Assembly: GCA_947627725.1 (NCBI GenBank)
Contig: CANQXE010000014.1
Location: forward strand, 1 to 64,000
Direction of reading: 5' to 3'
Length of the DNA stretch: 64,000 bases
DNA from: an uncultured Clostridia bacterium
Lineage (GTDB): Bacteria > Bacillota > Clostridia > Oscillospirales > Acutalibacteraceae
Both the position numbers and the translations under genes were made by a program. This document shows, piece by piece, positions 18,486 to 26,412 of the stretch (its first letter is position 1; each line of letters starts with the position of its first letter). The notes beneath the pieces are model-generated. The model ran no database searches. It saw only the letters and a program-made list of their open reading frames with translations, and was not told where the DNA came from.

Positions 18486-19013
18486 TCAATCGCAGCATAA
18501 TGGACAGTAGTAAAAACAATCCTTATATTTTAAGGTTTGACCATAGCTATTTGTTCCTGCACTTTGATTAGGATTTACATGAATCACCTCAGCATCAAAA
18601 GTATTTGCAACTTTTTGACAACAAGTTTTGCTTTTATGCATATATCCGTCAACTTTTACGCTGGCTGCACTATAAGATGGAAGTTTGGCTACATAGTATG
18701 AAGAAAACCAATCATTATAAAAAGGAGCCAAGATAAGAAAAATTGGGATAAGCACACTAACAATCTTCAACAAAGCACTGTTGGTCTTTTTTCTTTGCAC
18801 TGTAGGTTGTGAGTTGCTTTCCGTTAAGGTATCCATATTTTTATTTACAGTTGGCTGGGTATTACTGCAATATGAACATGGCTCCTCGCTAATCATATTT
18901 CCGCAATTTGAGCATCTCCACTTATGAGTGATAACAGGCGCCCCACATTTAGGACAACGTGCCGCCTTGTCGGATATTTCGGCTGAACACTCCGAACATT
19001 TTATCAATGCCAT
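18486..19013 (-). CDS. Zinc-ribbon membrane protein
   Basis: A 175-aa protein. Residues 1-50 carry two to three zinc-ribbon pairs ('CSECSAEISDKAARCPKCG', 'CSNCG', 'CSYCSN'). A Thr/Gln-rich linker follows, then one membrane helix around residue 90, and a C-terminal exterior domain with further Cys pairs ('KTCCQKV', 'YYCPLCC'). The start at 19013 (MALIKCSEC) is 9 nt after AAAGGAGG; the upstream ATG of the track is part of that site. The N-terminus is clearly paralogous to the next gene upstream. Function unknown. Confidence 0.75.
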   Translation of the reverse strand: MALIKCSECSAEISDKAARCPKCGAPVITHKWRCSNCGNMISEEPCSYCSNTQPTVNKNMDTLTESNSQPTVQRKKTNSALLKIVSVLIPIFLILAPFYNDWFSSYYVAKLPSYSAASVKVDGYMHKSKTCCQKVANTFDAEVIHVNPNQSAGTNSYGQTLKYKDCFYYCPLCCD

Positions 19014-19075
19014 ACTTGGCATCCTCCTTTACTATAATAATAAAACTTATTAACAATAAATCGCAAAAAGAGCAT

Positions 19076-19444
19076 TTAATGACTCGTTATTGTTGCCACG
19101 ATACTTCCGCTTGCTCTGTCAAACTCAATATGCATTTCACTTTTTTTACCGGGTAAAACTCTAACTAAAGTTGACCTTATAGAACATTTTAGTTCAACAT
19201 TTGTAGGCTTTGTAATTGGAAATTCTCTTGTTTTAGCTTTATAGCCGACATCACCGACCAGTTTTCCATCAAAATAAATCCTGACGCTGGGCTTGACAAG
19301 AAACCAACCTGTATAGCCATATATAACCAACGAACCGTCTACATTTTGTGATGATTTACCACGAATCGGATATCCGCAATGAATACAGTCTTCTGCCTTG
19401 TCAGATACATTTTGCCCACATTCCGGGCAACTAATTAACGCCAT
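19076..19444 (-). CDS. Zinc-ribbon protein with beta-rich C-terminal domain
   Basis: A 122-aa protein. The N-terminus 'MALISCPECGQNVSDKAEDC' followed by 'IHCGYPI' is a CxxC..CxxC zinc ribbon (DUF zinc_ribbon_2 type), closely similar to the neighbouring 175-aa protein. Residues 35-122 are beta-rich ('SVRIYFDGKLVGDV') and resemble the small-molecule or PEGA-like domains often fused to such ribbons. GGGAG lies 10 nt upstream of the ATG. The start overlaps the decayed 3' end of the JAMM pseudogene. Function unknown. Confidence 0.75.
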   Translation of the reverse strand: MALISCPECGQNVSDKAEDCIHCGYPIRGKSSQNVDGSLVIYGYTGWFLVKPSVRIYFDGKLVGDVGYKAKTREFPITKPTNVELKCSIRSTLVRVLPGKKSEMHIEFDRASGSIVATITSH

Positions 19445-19744
19445 ATTTAATATACTCCCATATTTTTTCTATATAAAAGCTGACTCCACCGCCTGAAAGC
19501 TTTTCTCCTGTAGGATAATGACTGTGGCAAATACCATAAAATTCTATTCCCTTTTCTGCCCAATCAAATATTATTTCATTATCATTTTGGTGTTAGGAGT
19601 ATATTTTCCATATTCTCCTTTGCCGCTGTCTAAAATATATTTTGTTATTACGCCTGATGTTCCCCCTAAAATACCGCCTGTTTCAATTGGGGTATTTGGA
19701 AAATCTAAAATAATACTGTTAAAAATTTCACTTTTTATTTTCAT
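19431..19744 (-). pseudogene. JAMM/MPN-domain metalloprotease, frameshifted and truncated
   Basis: The ATG at 19744 opens a reading frame with 'PIETGGILGG', the N-terminal Glu motif of Prok-JAB/JAMM isopeptidases. That frame ends at a TAA near 19571. In the next frame the sequence continues 'WAEKGIEFYGICHSHYPTG' and 'EKLSGGGVSF', which is the JAMM signature HxHx7Sx2D with the last Asp replaced by Gly. It then stops inside the start of the zinc-ribbon gene. So one frameshift, a lost metal ligand and a missing C-terminus all point to an inactive relic. Not visible as such in the ORF track. Confidence 0.75.
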
Positions 19745-19770
19745 AATTATTTTAAAAATAAATATCTTAT

Positions 19771-19835
19771 TAAATACATCATATGATGTATTTATATTAC
19801 AACATATGATGTATTTTGTCAACAACAAATGTTGT
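19771..19835. promoter_or_regulatory. Three phased palindromic operators upstream of the XRE gene
   Basis: Site 1 is a perfect 24-bp palindrome TAAATACATCATATGATGTATTTA (19771-19794). Site 2 is TACAACATATGATGTA (19798-19813, one mismatch). Site 3 is ACAACAAATGTTGT (19822-19835). Their centres are 23 bp apart in both intervals, about two helical turns. They fill the region between the decayed JAMM gene and the divergent XRE regulator and are most simply its autoregulatory operators. Confidence 0.75.
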
Positions 19836-19865
19836 ATTGTGTCATAATAATACTGAGGTGTTTTT

Positions 19866-20090
19866 ATGCAGTATTATCGAAGAATCAGAGATTTGCGAGA
19901 AGACAGGGATTTAACACAGGACCAAATCGTGAAAATATTGAATATGCATAAAACAACATACACAAATTATGAGCAGGGAAAAAGAGAACCGCCATTTGAT
20001 TTTATAATTAAGCTTGCAAAAATCTATGATGTATCCATTGATTATATCGCGGGATTGACAGATGAGCCTAAGTCCTACAAAAATAAATAG
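19866..20090 (+). CDS. Cro/CI-type HTH transcriptional regulator (XRE family)
   Basis: A 74-aa single-domain DNA-binding protein. Residues 5-62 form a complete helix-turn-helix of the XRE family ('LREDRDLTQDQIVKILNMHK', 'TTYTNYEQGKREPPFDFI'), with the usual C-terminal 'YIAGLTDEP'. TGAGGTG lies 5 nt upstream of the ATG. It is divergent from the JAMM/zinc-ribbon island, and three palindromes sit between them, so it likely represses itself and the island. Size and style are typical of phage or mobile-element repressors. Confidence 0.93.
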   Translation: MQYYRRIRDLREDRDLTQDQIVKILNMHKTTYTNYEQGKREPPFDFIIKLAKIYDVSIDYIAGLTDEPKSYKNK

Positions 20091-20113
20091 TTACAAAAAT
20101 TAAATAATATACA

Positions 20114-20143
20114 AACAGGGCTGAGATTTTTCTCAGCCCTGTT
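20114..20143. terminator. Hairpin terminator between XRE and gpsA
   Basis: A perfect 12-bp stem AACAGGGCTGAG / CTCAGCCCTGTT with a 6-nt A/T loop between the convergent XRE and gpsA genes. T-runs are weak on both sides. Confidence 0.75.
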
Positions 20144-20153
20144 ATCATTTTAA

Positions 20154-21158
20154 TTATTCTTTTCTCTTTTTTCTTGTCATAAGTTCATTTACGGTTTCAA
20201 GCGGGTCGGCGCCTTTATTTACAACCGCATTGACAGCGGAGACAATCGGCATTTCAACATCATATTTTTCCGCAAGCTCAACCGCCGCGTCAAGCGCGTT
20301 AATACCCTCAACGACCATTCCGACCTCCTCAACAGCCTTTTGGGGCGTCAGTCCTTTTCCTATCAGATAGCCTGCGCGGTTATTACGGCTGTGCCTGCTT
20401 GTTGCGGTTACAATCAAATCCCCCAAGCCTGCCAGACCCGCAAACGTCTGATAGTTGCCTCCCATAGCTTTACCCAAGCGTGACATCTCCGCAATACCTC
20501 TTGTAATAAGCGCCGCCTTCGCATTGTCGCCGTAGCCCAGCCCGTCAGAAACGCCTGCCGCTATGGCGATAATATTTTTCAGCGCTCCGCACAGCTCAAC
20601 ACCTATTTTGTCGGAATTTGTATAGACCCGCATACAGGTATTCATAAAAATATCCTGAACATATTCCGCGCTTTTAATATCCTCACACGCCGAAACAATA
20701 GTCGTCGGCAGGTCAACGGCAACCTCCTCCGCATGAGTTGGTCCCGAAAGCACAACCACCTTAATGTTATCGTGCTTAAAATCCGCACGGATTTCCTGCT
20801 CGATTACCTGCGACATTGTGAGGTTTGTACCTTCCTCAATTCCTTTTGCAACATCAACAATTATCTGCCTGTCAGGAATAAGTCCTCCGACTTTTTTTGC
20901 CGTATCTCTCACATACAGTGACGCAACGGCAAAAAGCACAATATCCTTATCAACACACGCCTGCCTCAAATCCTTTGTAAAAATAATATTTTCGGGTATT
21001 TTACAGTTTTTTAAATTCGGATGAATATGAGTTTTAGAAAGCGTATCAATTTCTCTTTCAACAGCAGACCAGACGGTTACATCATAGCCTGTATTTGCAA
21101 GCATTCTCGCAAGCGCAACGCCCCAAGTGCCCGCGCCTAAAACTCCGATTTTCTGCAT
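20154..21158 (-). CDS. gpsA: Glycerol-3-phosphate dehydrogenase [NAD(P)+]
   Basis: A 334-aa cytosolic enzyme reducing dihydroxyacetone phosphate to sn-glycerol-3-phosphate, the backbone for phospholipid and teichoic acid synthesis. The Rossmann motif 'GVLGAGTWGVALA' is at the N-terminus. 'VLSGPTHAEEVA' and the catalytic Lys region 'LCGALKNIIAIAAGVSDG' match the family. Length is standard. AAGGAG precedes the ATG. It lies 30 bp downstream of lepA in the same direction. Confidence 0.97.
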   Translation of the reverse strand: MQKIGVLGAGTWGVALARMLANTGYDVTVWSAVEREIDTLSKTHIHPNLKNCKIPENIIFTKDLRQACVDKDIVLFAVASLYVRDTAKKVGGLIPDRQIIVDVAKGIEEGTNLTMSQVIEQEIRADFKHDNIKVVVLSGPTHAEEVAVDLPTTIVSACEDIKSAEYVQDIFMNTCMRVYTNSDKIGVELCGALKNIIAIAAGVSDGLGYGDNAKAALITRGIAEMSRLGKAMGGNYQTFAGLAGLGDLIVTATSRHSRNNRAGYLIGKGLTPQKAVEEVGMVVEGINALDAAVELAEKYDVEMPIVSAVNAVVNKGADPLETVNELMTRKKRKE

Positions 21159-21188
21159 AACATATAGCTCCTTATTTCAAAAATATTT

Positions 21189-23006
21189 TTATTCGTCGTC
21201 GCTTGAAAGCTTGAGTACAGCAAGAAATGCCTCCTGCGGTACTTCAACCTGACCGAACTGACGCATACGCTTTTTACCTTCTTTTTGCTTTTCAAGGAGC
21301 TTTTTCTTACGTGTAACGTCACCGCCGTAGCATTTTGCAAGCACATCCTTACGAAGTGCCTTTACGGTTTCACGGGCGATGACCTTTCCTCCGATTGCGA
21401 CCTGAATCGGAATTTCAAATAAATGGCGAGGAATATGCTTTTTAAGCTGTTCGGCGATTTTTCTTGCCCTTGAATATGCCTTTTCTCTGTGGATTATAAA
21501 TGAAAGAGCGTCAATAACATCTCCGTTGAGCAGAACGTCTACCTTGCACAAATCTGATTTACGGTAATCGGCAATCTCATAGTCAAATGAAGCGTAACCG
21601 CGCGTCCTTGATTTAAGAGCGTCAAAAAAATCATAAATAATTTCGTTGAGAGGAAGCTCATAATGAATATCTACCCTGTCAGGAGTGATATAATTCATAT
21701 CCTTAAAAACGCCTCTTCGCTCCTGGCACATATCCATAATCGTTCCCACAAATTCACTCGGCACATATATGTGCGCGTTTGCAAACGGCTCTTCGCAGTA
21801 GTCGATATACGCGGGGTCTGGATAATTGGTCGGATTATCAATTTCAACCATTGTGCCGTCGGATAAATAAATCTTATAAACAACACTCGGTACGGTAGTT
21901 ATAAGCTCAAGGTTATATTCTCTCTCAAGACGTTCCTCAATAATTTCCAGATGAAGAAGCCCCAGAAAGCCGCATCTGAAACCAAAACCAAGCGCACCCG
22001 AGGTCTCCGGCTCGTATGAAAGCGACGCGTCATTAAGCTGCAGCTTTTCAAGCGCGTCACGCAGGTTTTCATAATCAGCGCCGTCAGCGGGATAGATACC
22101 GCAGAAAACCATAGGATTGACCTTTCTGTATCCCGGCAGCGCCTTGCCGGCGGGATTTGACGCGAGCGTAACCGTGTCGCCCACTCTTGCCTCGCTGACT
22201 GTTTTAATTGACGCTGTGATGTATCCGACCTCACCGGCACAAAGCTCGTCTGCCTTTTCCATAGATGTTGCGCGCATATATCCGACCTCTACAACGGTAA
22301 ATTCCGCTCCCGTTGCCATCATACGCATTGTATCGCCCGCCTTTATTTTACCGTCCATAATGCGGACATATACAATAACGCCTCTGTATGAGTCATAAAT
22401 GGAATCAAATATTAAGGCACGCAAAGGCTTATCGTCATCGCCTGTCGGAGGGGAAACCTCATTTACAATGTATTCCAGAACCTCTTCAACATTTTCACCT
22501 GTCTTTGCGCTCACACGCGGTGCGTCAAAGCATGGAATACCGATGACCTCCTCAACCTCCTCGGCAACTCTGTCAGGGTCAGCGGCGGGAAGGTCTATTT
22601 TATTAATAACAGGAAGAATATCAAGGTCATGATCAAGCGCAAGATAAGTATTCGCAAGTGTCTGAGCCTCAACTCCCTGCGAAGCGTCAACGATTAAAAT
22701 TGCTCCCTCACAAGCGGCAAGGGAACGCGATACCTCATAGTTAAAGTCAACATGACCCGGAGTGTCAATGAGATTAAATTCATAAAGCTCGCCGTTTTTC
22801 GCCGTATAATCGAGCTTAACAGCATGAGCCTTAATGGTAATTCCGCGTTCACGTTCAAGGTCCATATCGTCAAGAATCTGCTCCTGCATATCACGTGTGG
22901 CAACAGAGCTTGTAAGCTCAAGAAGCCTGTCCGCAAGAGTTGACTTTCCATGGTCGATATGAGCGATTATTGAGAAGTTCCTGATATGTCTTTTATCAAC
23001 TGCCAA
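21189..23006 (-). CDS. lepA: Elongation factor 4 (LepA)
   Basis: A 605-aa translational GTPase that acts on ribosomes (back-translocation or initiation-quality roles have been proposed). G1 'AHIDHGKST', G3 'DTPGH' and G4 'NKIDLP' are intact, followed by the LepA-specific C-terminal domain ending '[15 protein letters not shown]'. The start is a TTG at 23006 with GGAGG 8 nt upstream; no ATG is available at the conserved N-terminus. Downstream gpsA probably shares its transcript. Length is normal. Confidence 0.97.
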   Translation of the reverse strand: MAVDKRHIRNFSIIAHIDHGKSTLADRLLELTSSVATRDMQEQILDDMDLERERGITIKAHAVKLDYTAKNGELYEFNLIDTPGHVDFNYEVSRSLAACEGAILIVDASQGVEAQTLANTYLALDHDLDILPVINKIDLPAADPDRVAEEVEEVIGIPCFDAPRVSAKTGENVEEVLEYIVNEVSPPTGDDDKPLRALIFDSIYDSYRGVIVYVRIMDGKIKAGDTMRMMATGAEFTVVEVGYMRATSMEKADELCAGEVGYITASIKTVSEARVGDTVTLASNPAGKALPGYRKVNPMVFCGIYPADGADYENLRDALEKLQLNDASLSYEPETSGALGFGFRCGFLGLLHLEIIEERLEREYNLELITTVPSVVYKIYLSDGTMVEIDNPTNYPDPAYIDYCEEPFANAHIYVPSEFVGTIMDMCQERRGVFKDMNYITPDRVDIHYELPLNEIIYDFFDALKSRTRGYASFDYEIADYRKSDLCKVDVLLNGDVIDALSFIIHREKAYSRARKIAEQLKKHIPRHLFEIPIQVAIGGKVIARETVKALRKDVLAKCYGGDVTRKKKLLEKQKEGKKRMRQFGQVEVPQEAFLAVLKLSSDDE

Positions 23007-23023
23007 TGGTAGTCCTCCGTAAG

Positions 23024-24124
23024 TTATTTATTAATTTTCCTAATTTCATTCAGCTCAATTCCGGCTTCTTTTGAATTATACTTTACCTTTGTAAAAAGTC
23101 TGATAATATAATAAACTGGTAAGAGATACGGTCTTTTTTCAAGCTGTCTGTAATCTGCCGTCATTTTTTTCCGGTTAGGAAAAATTCTTCTGAACAGGTA
23201 TCTTATCTTTGAGCCGTTAAATTCCGAAAGCTTTTTTGAATAATCAACAATGTGGTTGCCGTAAACCCCGCTGCTTAGCAGAAAATCAAGCATTTTCTGC
23301 TGATTTTCCGTTAGTTCTCCGCCGTCAAATACCGCATTTGCAAGAGAGATTGCGTCAAGCGCGAAATCTTTTATACCGATTTTATCAAGCTCAGCAACCG
23401 CTCTGTCCCAATCAACCTTTTCTCCGTAATTAAGCAGCACGTAAATGTCACATAAAAAACGCACGCCGCAGCCATCTGTGGCATAGTGCTTGTACATATG
23501 ACATATTGTGTAAATAAAATGCTCCGTTTCTTCAACATAATACTTATATGGATTTTGACTGTCAGCTTTCGCGTTCTTCCACAAATCAAAATGAGGGCAA
23601 AACTCAGCCTCCTCAAAGAACAATTCTCTGTGCCATTCAAACGTATAAAACGGCTTTTTAAAGAAATCATCAGAATTTTCGCACGATGCGGTAAGTCTGA
23701 AACCCCGTGATTTCATAATCTTCAATAAAGTATCCCTCTTGCTGTAATCATAAAGGATATCAATATCACTCATCTGGCGCATTTTTTGCTGGGGATAGTA
23801 ATTTCTGATTACGCTGCCTTTAAGGAGCATAAATTTTATTTGCTTTTTCTGAAGTTCCCTTTCAAGCTCCTCAAGTTCATTTTTCATTGATAGAAGTCTT
23901 AAAAGCTCGTTTTTAACATATACTTCAAGCTCCTGAGCCTGCTTTCCCGGAAGATTTGATGAATCAAGCACTGCCGCAATAATTGAGTAAACCTGCTGCT
24001 TTTTAGAGATTGAAACAAGCCCTTCCCAGTCCAAACCGTCAGGGGCAGGGAGCGGGGACTCTTTTTTCAAAGCGGATTTTAACAACGCCATAAGATATTC
24101 ACTTTCCAAAGATGAATACTGCAT
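23024..24124 (-). CDS. Nucleotidyltransferase family protein (NTP_transf_5-like)
   Basis: A 366-aa protein of the uncharacterised nucleotidyltransferase family PF14907 type. The Pol-beta-like core '[15 protein letters not shown]' and '[17 protein letters not shown]' gives the GS..DxD metal-binding pattern at residues about 97-125. A helical N-terminus and a C-terminal part with '[20 protein letters not shown]' follow. In other genomes such proteins occur near PqqD-like proteins and in peptide (lasso or similar) gene clusters. Here a PqqD-like gene lies 2 bp upstream. Substrate unknown. Confidence 0.8.
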   Translation of the reverse strand: MQYSSLESEYLMALLKSALKKESPLPAPDGLDWEGLVSISKKQQVYSIIAAVLDSSNLPGKQAQELEVYVKNELLRLLSMKNELEELERELQKKQIKFMLLKGSVIRNYYPQQKMRQMSDIDILYDYSKRDTLLKIMKSRGFRLTASCENSDDFFKKPFYTFEWHRELFFEEAEFCPHFDLWKNAKADSQNPYKYYVEETEHFIYTICHMYKHYATDGCGVRFLCDIYVLLNYGEKVDWDRAVAELDKIGIKDFALDAISLANAVFDGGELTENQQKMLDFLLSSGVYGNHIVDYSKKLSEFNGSKIRYLFRRIFPNRKKMTADYRQLEKRPYLLPVYYIIRLFTKVKYNSKEAGIELNEIRKINK

Positions 24125-24126
24125 AA

Positions 24127-24393
24127 TTATCCCTCAATAAGATTTTTACTTCTTAATATATCCAGAAGCTCCCTAACGTCCGCGCGAACAGTGTTTTCGT
24201 CAACATCATACTTTTCAAGCATTGCCGCAACAATGCTGTCCTCTGTCTGCTCCGTTTTAAGAAGTTCAAAAATAAACGCAGCGGTCGGGTTGTTCTTGAC
24301 AAGTCCGTTAAATTCCTTTACCGCCTTGCCTGTCGCAATAGCAAAGCTCTCACCGTCTATTGAATTTGTAACAATTCCGTCTTTTAATCTCAT
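24127..24393 (-). CDS. PqqD-like peptide-binding (RRE) protein
   Basis: An 88-aa PqqD-family domain, the fold used as RiPP precursor recognition element. 'MRLKDGIVTNSIDGESFAI' forms the beta-strands that bind leader peptides, and 'AAFIFELLKTEQTEDSIVAAM' to 'DVRELLDILRSKNLI' form the winged-helix part. The ATG at 24393 is set by AAGGAATG upstream; the track start is three codons earlier. It directly precedes the nucleotidyltransferase gene. No precursor peptide gene was recognised nearby. Role inferred only. Confidence 0.8.
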   Translation of the reverse strand: MRLKDGIVTNSIDGESFAIATGKAVKEFNGLVKNNPTAAFIFELLKTEQTEDSIVAAMLEKYDVDENTVRADVRELLDILRSKNLIEG

Positions 24394-24398
24394 ATATA

Positions 24399-24908
24399 TC
24401 ATTCCTTATATAATTTTTTATTAATTACTTCTTTGAAAAAATAGGAAAGCGTATTAACTAATCTGCCTTCATCCAGATATTTGCGTATTTCGTCGGGTGT
24501 CATCCATTTTACATCTGCCACTTCCTTTTCAGTAGCGTTTGCTAAATTGACATCTCCGTCATATTGAAACAGCCATACATCCCTGAAGTCATTAAATTCC
24601 TCTCGTATTTCCGAGCATACCAAAACACCTGTCTCGGGCGGTAAATCAATGCCGACCTCTTCCTTAACCTCACGAACGGCTCCCCGCAGGCTTGTTTCGC
24701 CCTTTAATACGGAACCGCCGACACATTCCCACATTAACGGAAAGGTCGGACGGCTTGCGTCCCGCTGTGAAATCAGGTATTTACCCTCTTTGTTTACAAT
24801 CCAGACGTGCACAACAAGGTGATACCTGTTTTCGGGCAATTTATTCCCCCTGATATGCTCCTCGCCCGTAAGCTCTCTGTTTCTTGTATACAAATCCCAC
24901 AATTCCAT
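24399..24908 (-). CDS. NUDIX hydrolase
   Basis: A 169-aa NUDIX protein with a complete Nudix box 'GGSVLKGETSLRGAVREVKE' plus 'EVGI' (Gx5Ex7REUxEExGU). The N-terminus 'ELWDLYTRNRELTG' with 'YHLVVHVWIVN' resembles the subgroup related to isopentenyl-diphosphate isomerase-like or YfcD-type NUDIX proteins. It hydrolyses an unknown nucleoside-diphosphate-linked substrate. The stop lies 5 bp upstream of the PqqD start, so these three genes may be one transcript. Confidence 0.85.
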   Translation of the reverse strand: MELWDLYTRNRELTGEEHIRGNKLPENRYHLVVHVWIVNKEGKYLISQRDASRPTFPLMWECVGGSVLKGETSLRGAVREVKEEVGIDLPPETGVLVCSEIREEFNDFRDVWLFQYDGDVNLANATEKEVADVKWMTPDEIRKYLDEGRLVNTLSYFFKEVINKKLYKE

Positions 24909-24983
24909 AAAGCCACCGTCATTGCCTTTGATTATAACTCTTTTTATTTCGCAAGAATATTAACTATGTAATAATGCTTATGT

Positions 24984-25208
24984 TCAGCTTTTTCTTTTGC
25001 TGTAAAATTCCACACCCGAATACGTACCGTCTTTATTTAATCTTCTGTCTGCGACATATCCGTCTTTTTTAAAACCTGCCTTTAACATAACTTTTGATGA
25101 TTGAGTATTCAATTCATTACAAGAACATTCAACAAGATAATATCCCCGTTTATTCAGTAAATAATCGGATACAGCTTTTAAAGCCTCTGCCGCTAACCGT
25201 TTCCCCAA
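24984..25208 (-). pseudogene. C-terminal half of a GNAT acetyltransferase, out of frame
   Basis: This 74-codon frame continues the GNAT domain begun in the preceding gene: upstream frame ends 'GYTIRYEYWGNG' then stop; this frame resumes 'LAAEALKAVSDYLLNKRGYY' and runs to the expected C-terminus 'GVEFYSKRKS'. Restoring one base near 25195 would rejoin them in the acetyl-CoA-binding motif. Without repair, the acetyltransferase should be inactive. A sequencing or assembly error is the main alternative. Confidence 0.75.
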
Positions 25209-26320
25209 TATTCGTATCTAATCGTATATCCCACATTACAATAATTATGTTTTTTAATAACCGTATTAACATCAATATTACCGACAACTATATTATTATC
25301 TTTAGTTTCAATTACCCACTTTTCATAATCGGATTCATCAGCGTCTTTTATCCAAGACTTAATGCAATTCATTTCCTCTTCTTTTGTTAAGTTCGGATAT
25401 TTAATATATTTTGCCAATCTTTCGTCTGTAATTATTTCATATAAAGCATCAATATCGGTTTCCTTGTATCTTCTTAAAATCAACCTCTCGGTTTCTAATT
25501 TAGGACTTAACATAAAATCTTCCTGACTTATAAATTTATTATCGGCATATGCAGTTGTTTTTCCTGCCGGCAAATATGATTCAAATATTTCAAGAATATC
25601 GTTTTTATAAATATTCCCTTGAAGCACATCACCATTCGGCGAAACACAAATCGCCCTAATATCCTGCGGATTTTCTGTATAAGGGCTAATTTGCGGTGTA
25701 TCAGAGTCAAAATATTCTTTTAAATATTTTAATGCGTTTCCACTCGGAAAAATTATATTTCCGGAAGATTCTTCGATTCCCATATTCTGAAATTCTTTTA
25801 AAATCTCACGGGTTTTAATATTGTAAGGATTATCTGACTGTGAATCAACAAGCCATGCGGGATGCACACAAAGTCTATGGATTCCGGCTTTTATAAGTGC
25901 TTTTGCAAATGTCATTACAGGTTCAAGAGGAATACTTTCCTGATGAAACGCGTCTGCCGAAAGCAATATATCATTAACACCGTTATCAACAAGTTTCTGT
26001 GCAACAAGCTGTATTTTTTCCGTATCACGGCTAAAAAATCCGTTAGTAATCATTTGACGCTTGGAAATTCCCATTTCTCTTGCCGCCGTATGAATTTTAT
26101 AAACCTCCTCAGGATAAAGCAACGGTTCACCGCCAAAAGTCATAAGTGATTTTATATCATAATTTTCTGATATTCTACGAACAATTTCTGCTGCTATGTT
26201 TCCGTCAATATGCTCGCCTGAGAAACGGTGTTCCCCTTCTGAACAGTGCTTGCACCGCCCTGTACAGGCAAGAGTAATCATAAATTCTATTCTGTTTAAA
26301 TTCTTAATGTATTTATTCAT
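25193..26320 (-). CDS. Radical SAM protein fused to a (frameshifted) GNAT domain
   Basis: A 375-aa product. Residues about 8-250 are a radical SAM enzyme with the cluster motif 'CTGRCKHC' and 'TFGGEPLLYPEE'; the end 'ICVSPNGDVLQGNIY' is typical of small radical SAM proteins. Residues about 275-375 start a GNAT N-acetyltransferase ('LETERLILRRYKETDIDALY') that is cut by a stop within motif A. The ATG at 26320 follows GAGGA 9 nt upstream; the track start is an upstream TTG. The fusion may be natural or result from deletion between two neighbouring genes. Substrate unknown. Confidence 0.7.
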   Translation of the reverse strand: MNKYIKNLNRIEFMITLACTGRCKHCSEGEHRFSGEHIDGNIAAEIVRRISENYDIKSLMTFGGEPLLYPEEVYKIHTAAREMGISKRQMITNGFFSRDTEKIQLVAQKLVDNGVNDILLSADAFHQESIPLEPVMTFAKALIKAGIHRLCVHPAWLVDSQSDNPYNIKTREILKEFQNMGIEESSGNIIFPSGNALKYLKEYFDSDTPQISPYTENPQDIRAICVSPNGDVLQGNIYKNDILEIFESYLPAGKTTAYADNKFISQEDFMLSPKLETERLILRRYKETDIDALYEIITDERLAKYIKYPNLTKEEEMNCIKSWIKDADESDYEKWVIETKDNNIVVGNIDVNTVIKKHNYCNVGYTIRYEYWGNG

Positions 26321-26345
26321 ATTTATTATCCTCAATATTTACCGC

Positions 26346-26387
26346 TAACGCGACACATTCGACATGTGGGGTGCGGGGAAACATATC
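26346..26387 (-). pseudogene. C-terminal remnant of a second RlmD/TrmA-like gene
   Basis: Fourteen codons read DMFPRTPHVECVAL, identical in protein sequence to the end of RlmD at 27.1 kb, while the DNA differs at several third positions (and at the Leu codon), all synonymous. It lies between the HD-domain gene and the radical SAM gene, with no start or rest of the enzyme. This is the leftover tail of a paralogous uracil methyltransferase gene rather than a fresh copy of rlmD. Confidence 0.75.
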
Positions 26388-26412
26388 CTATAATTCAAAT
26401 ATTTCAAGAATG

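Noticed and set aside
19571-19828. 85-codon minus-strand ORF as an intact gene
   Set aside because: Its upstream codons cover the operator palindromes; the coding part starts at 19744 and is only the N-terminal half of the frameshifted JAMM gene.
18486-20090. The 18-20 kb island as a prophage
   Set aside because: The XRE repressor and small genes fit, but no integrase, capsid, terminase or attachment-site repeats were found.
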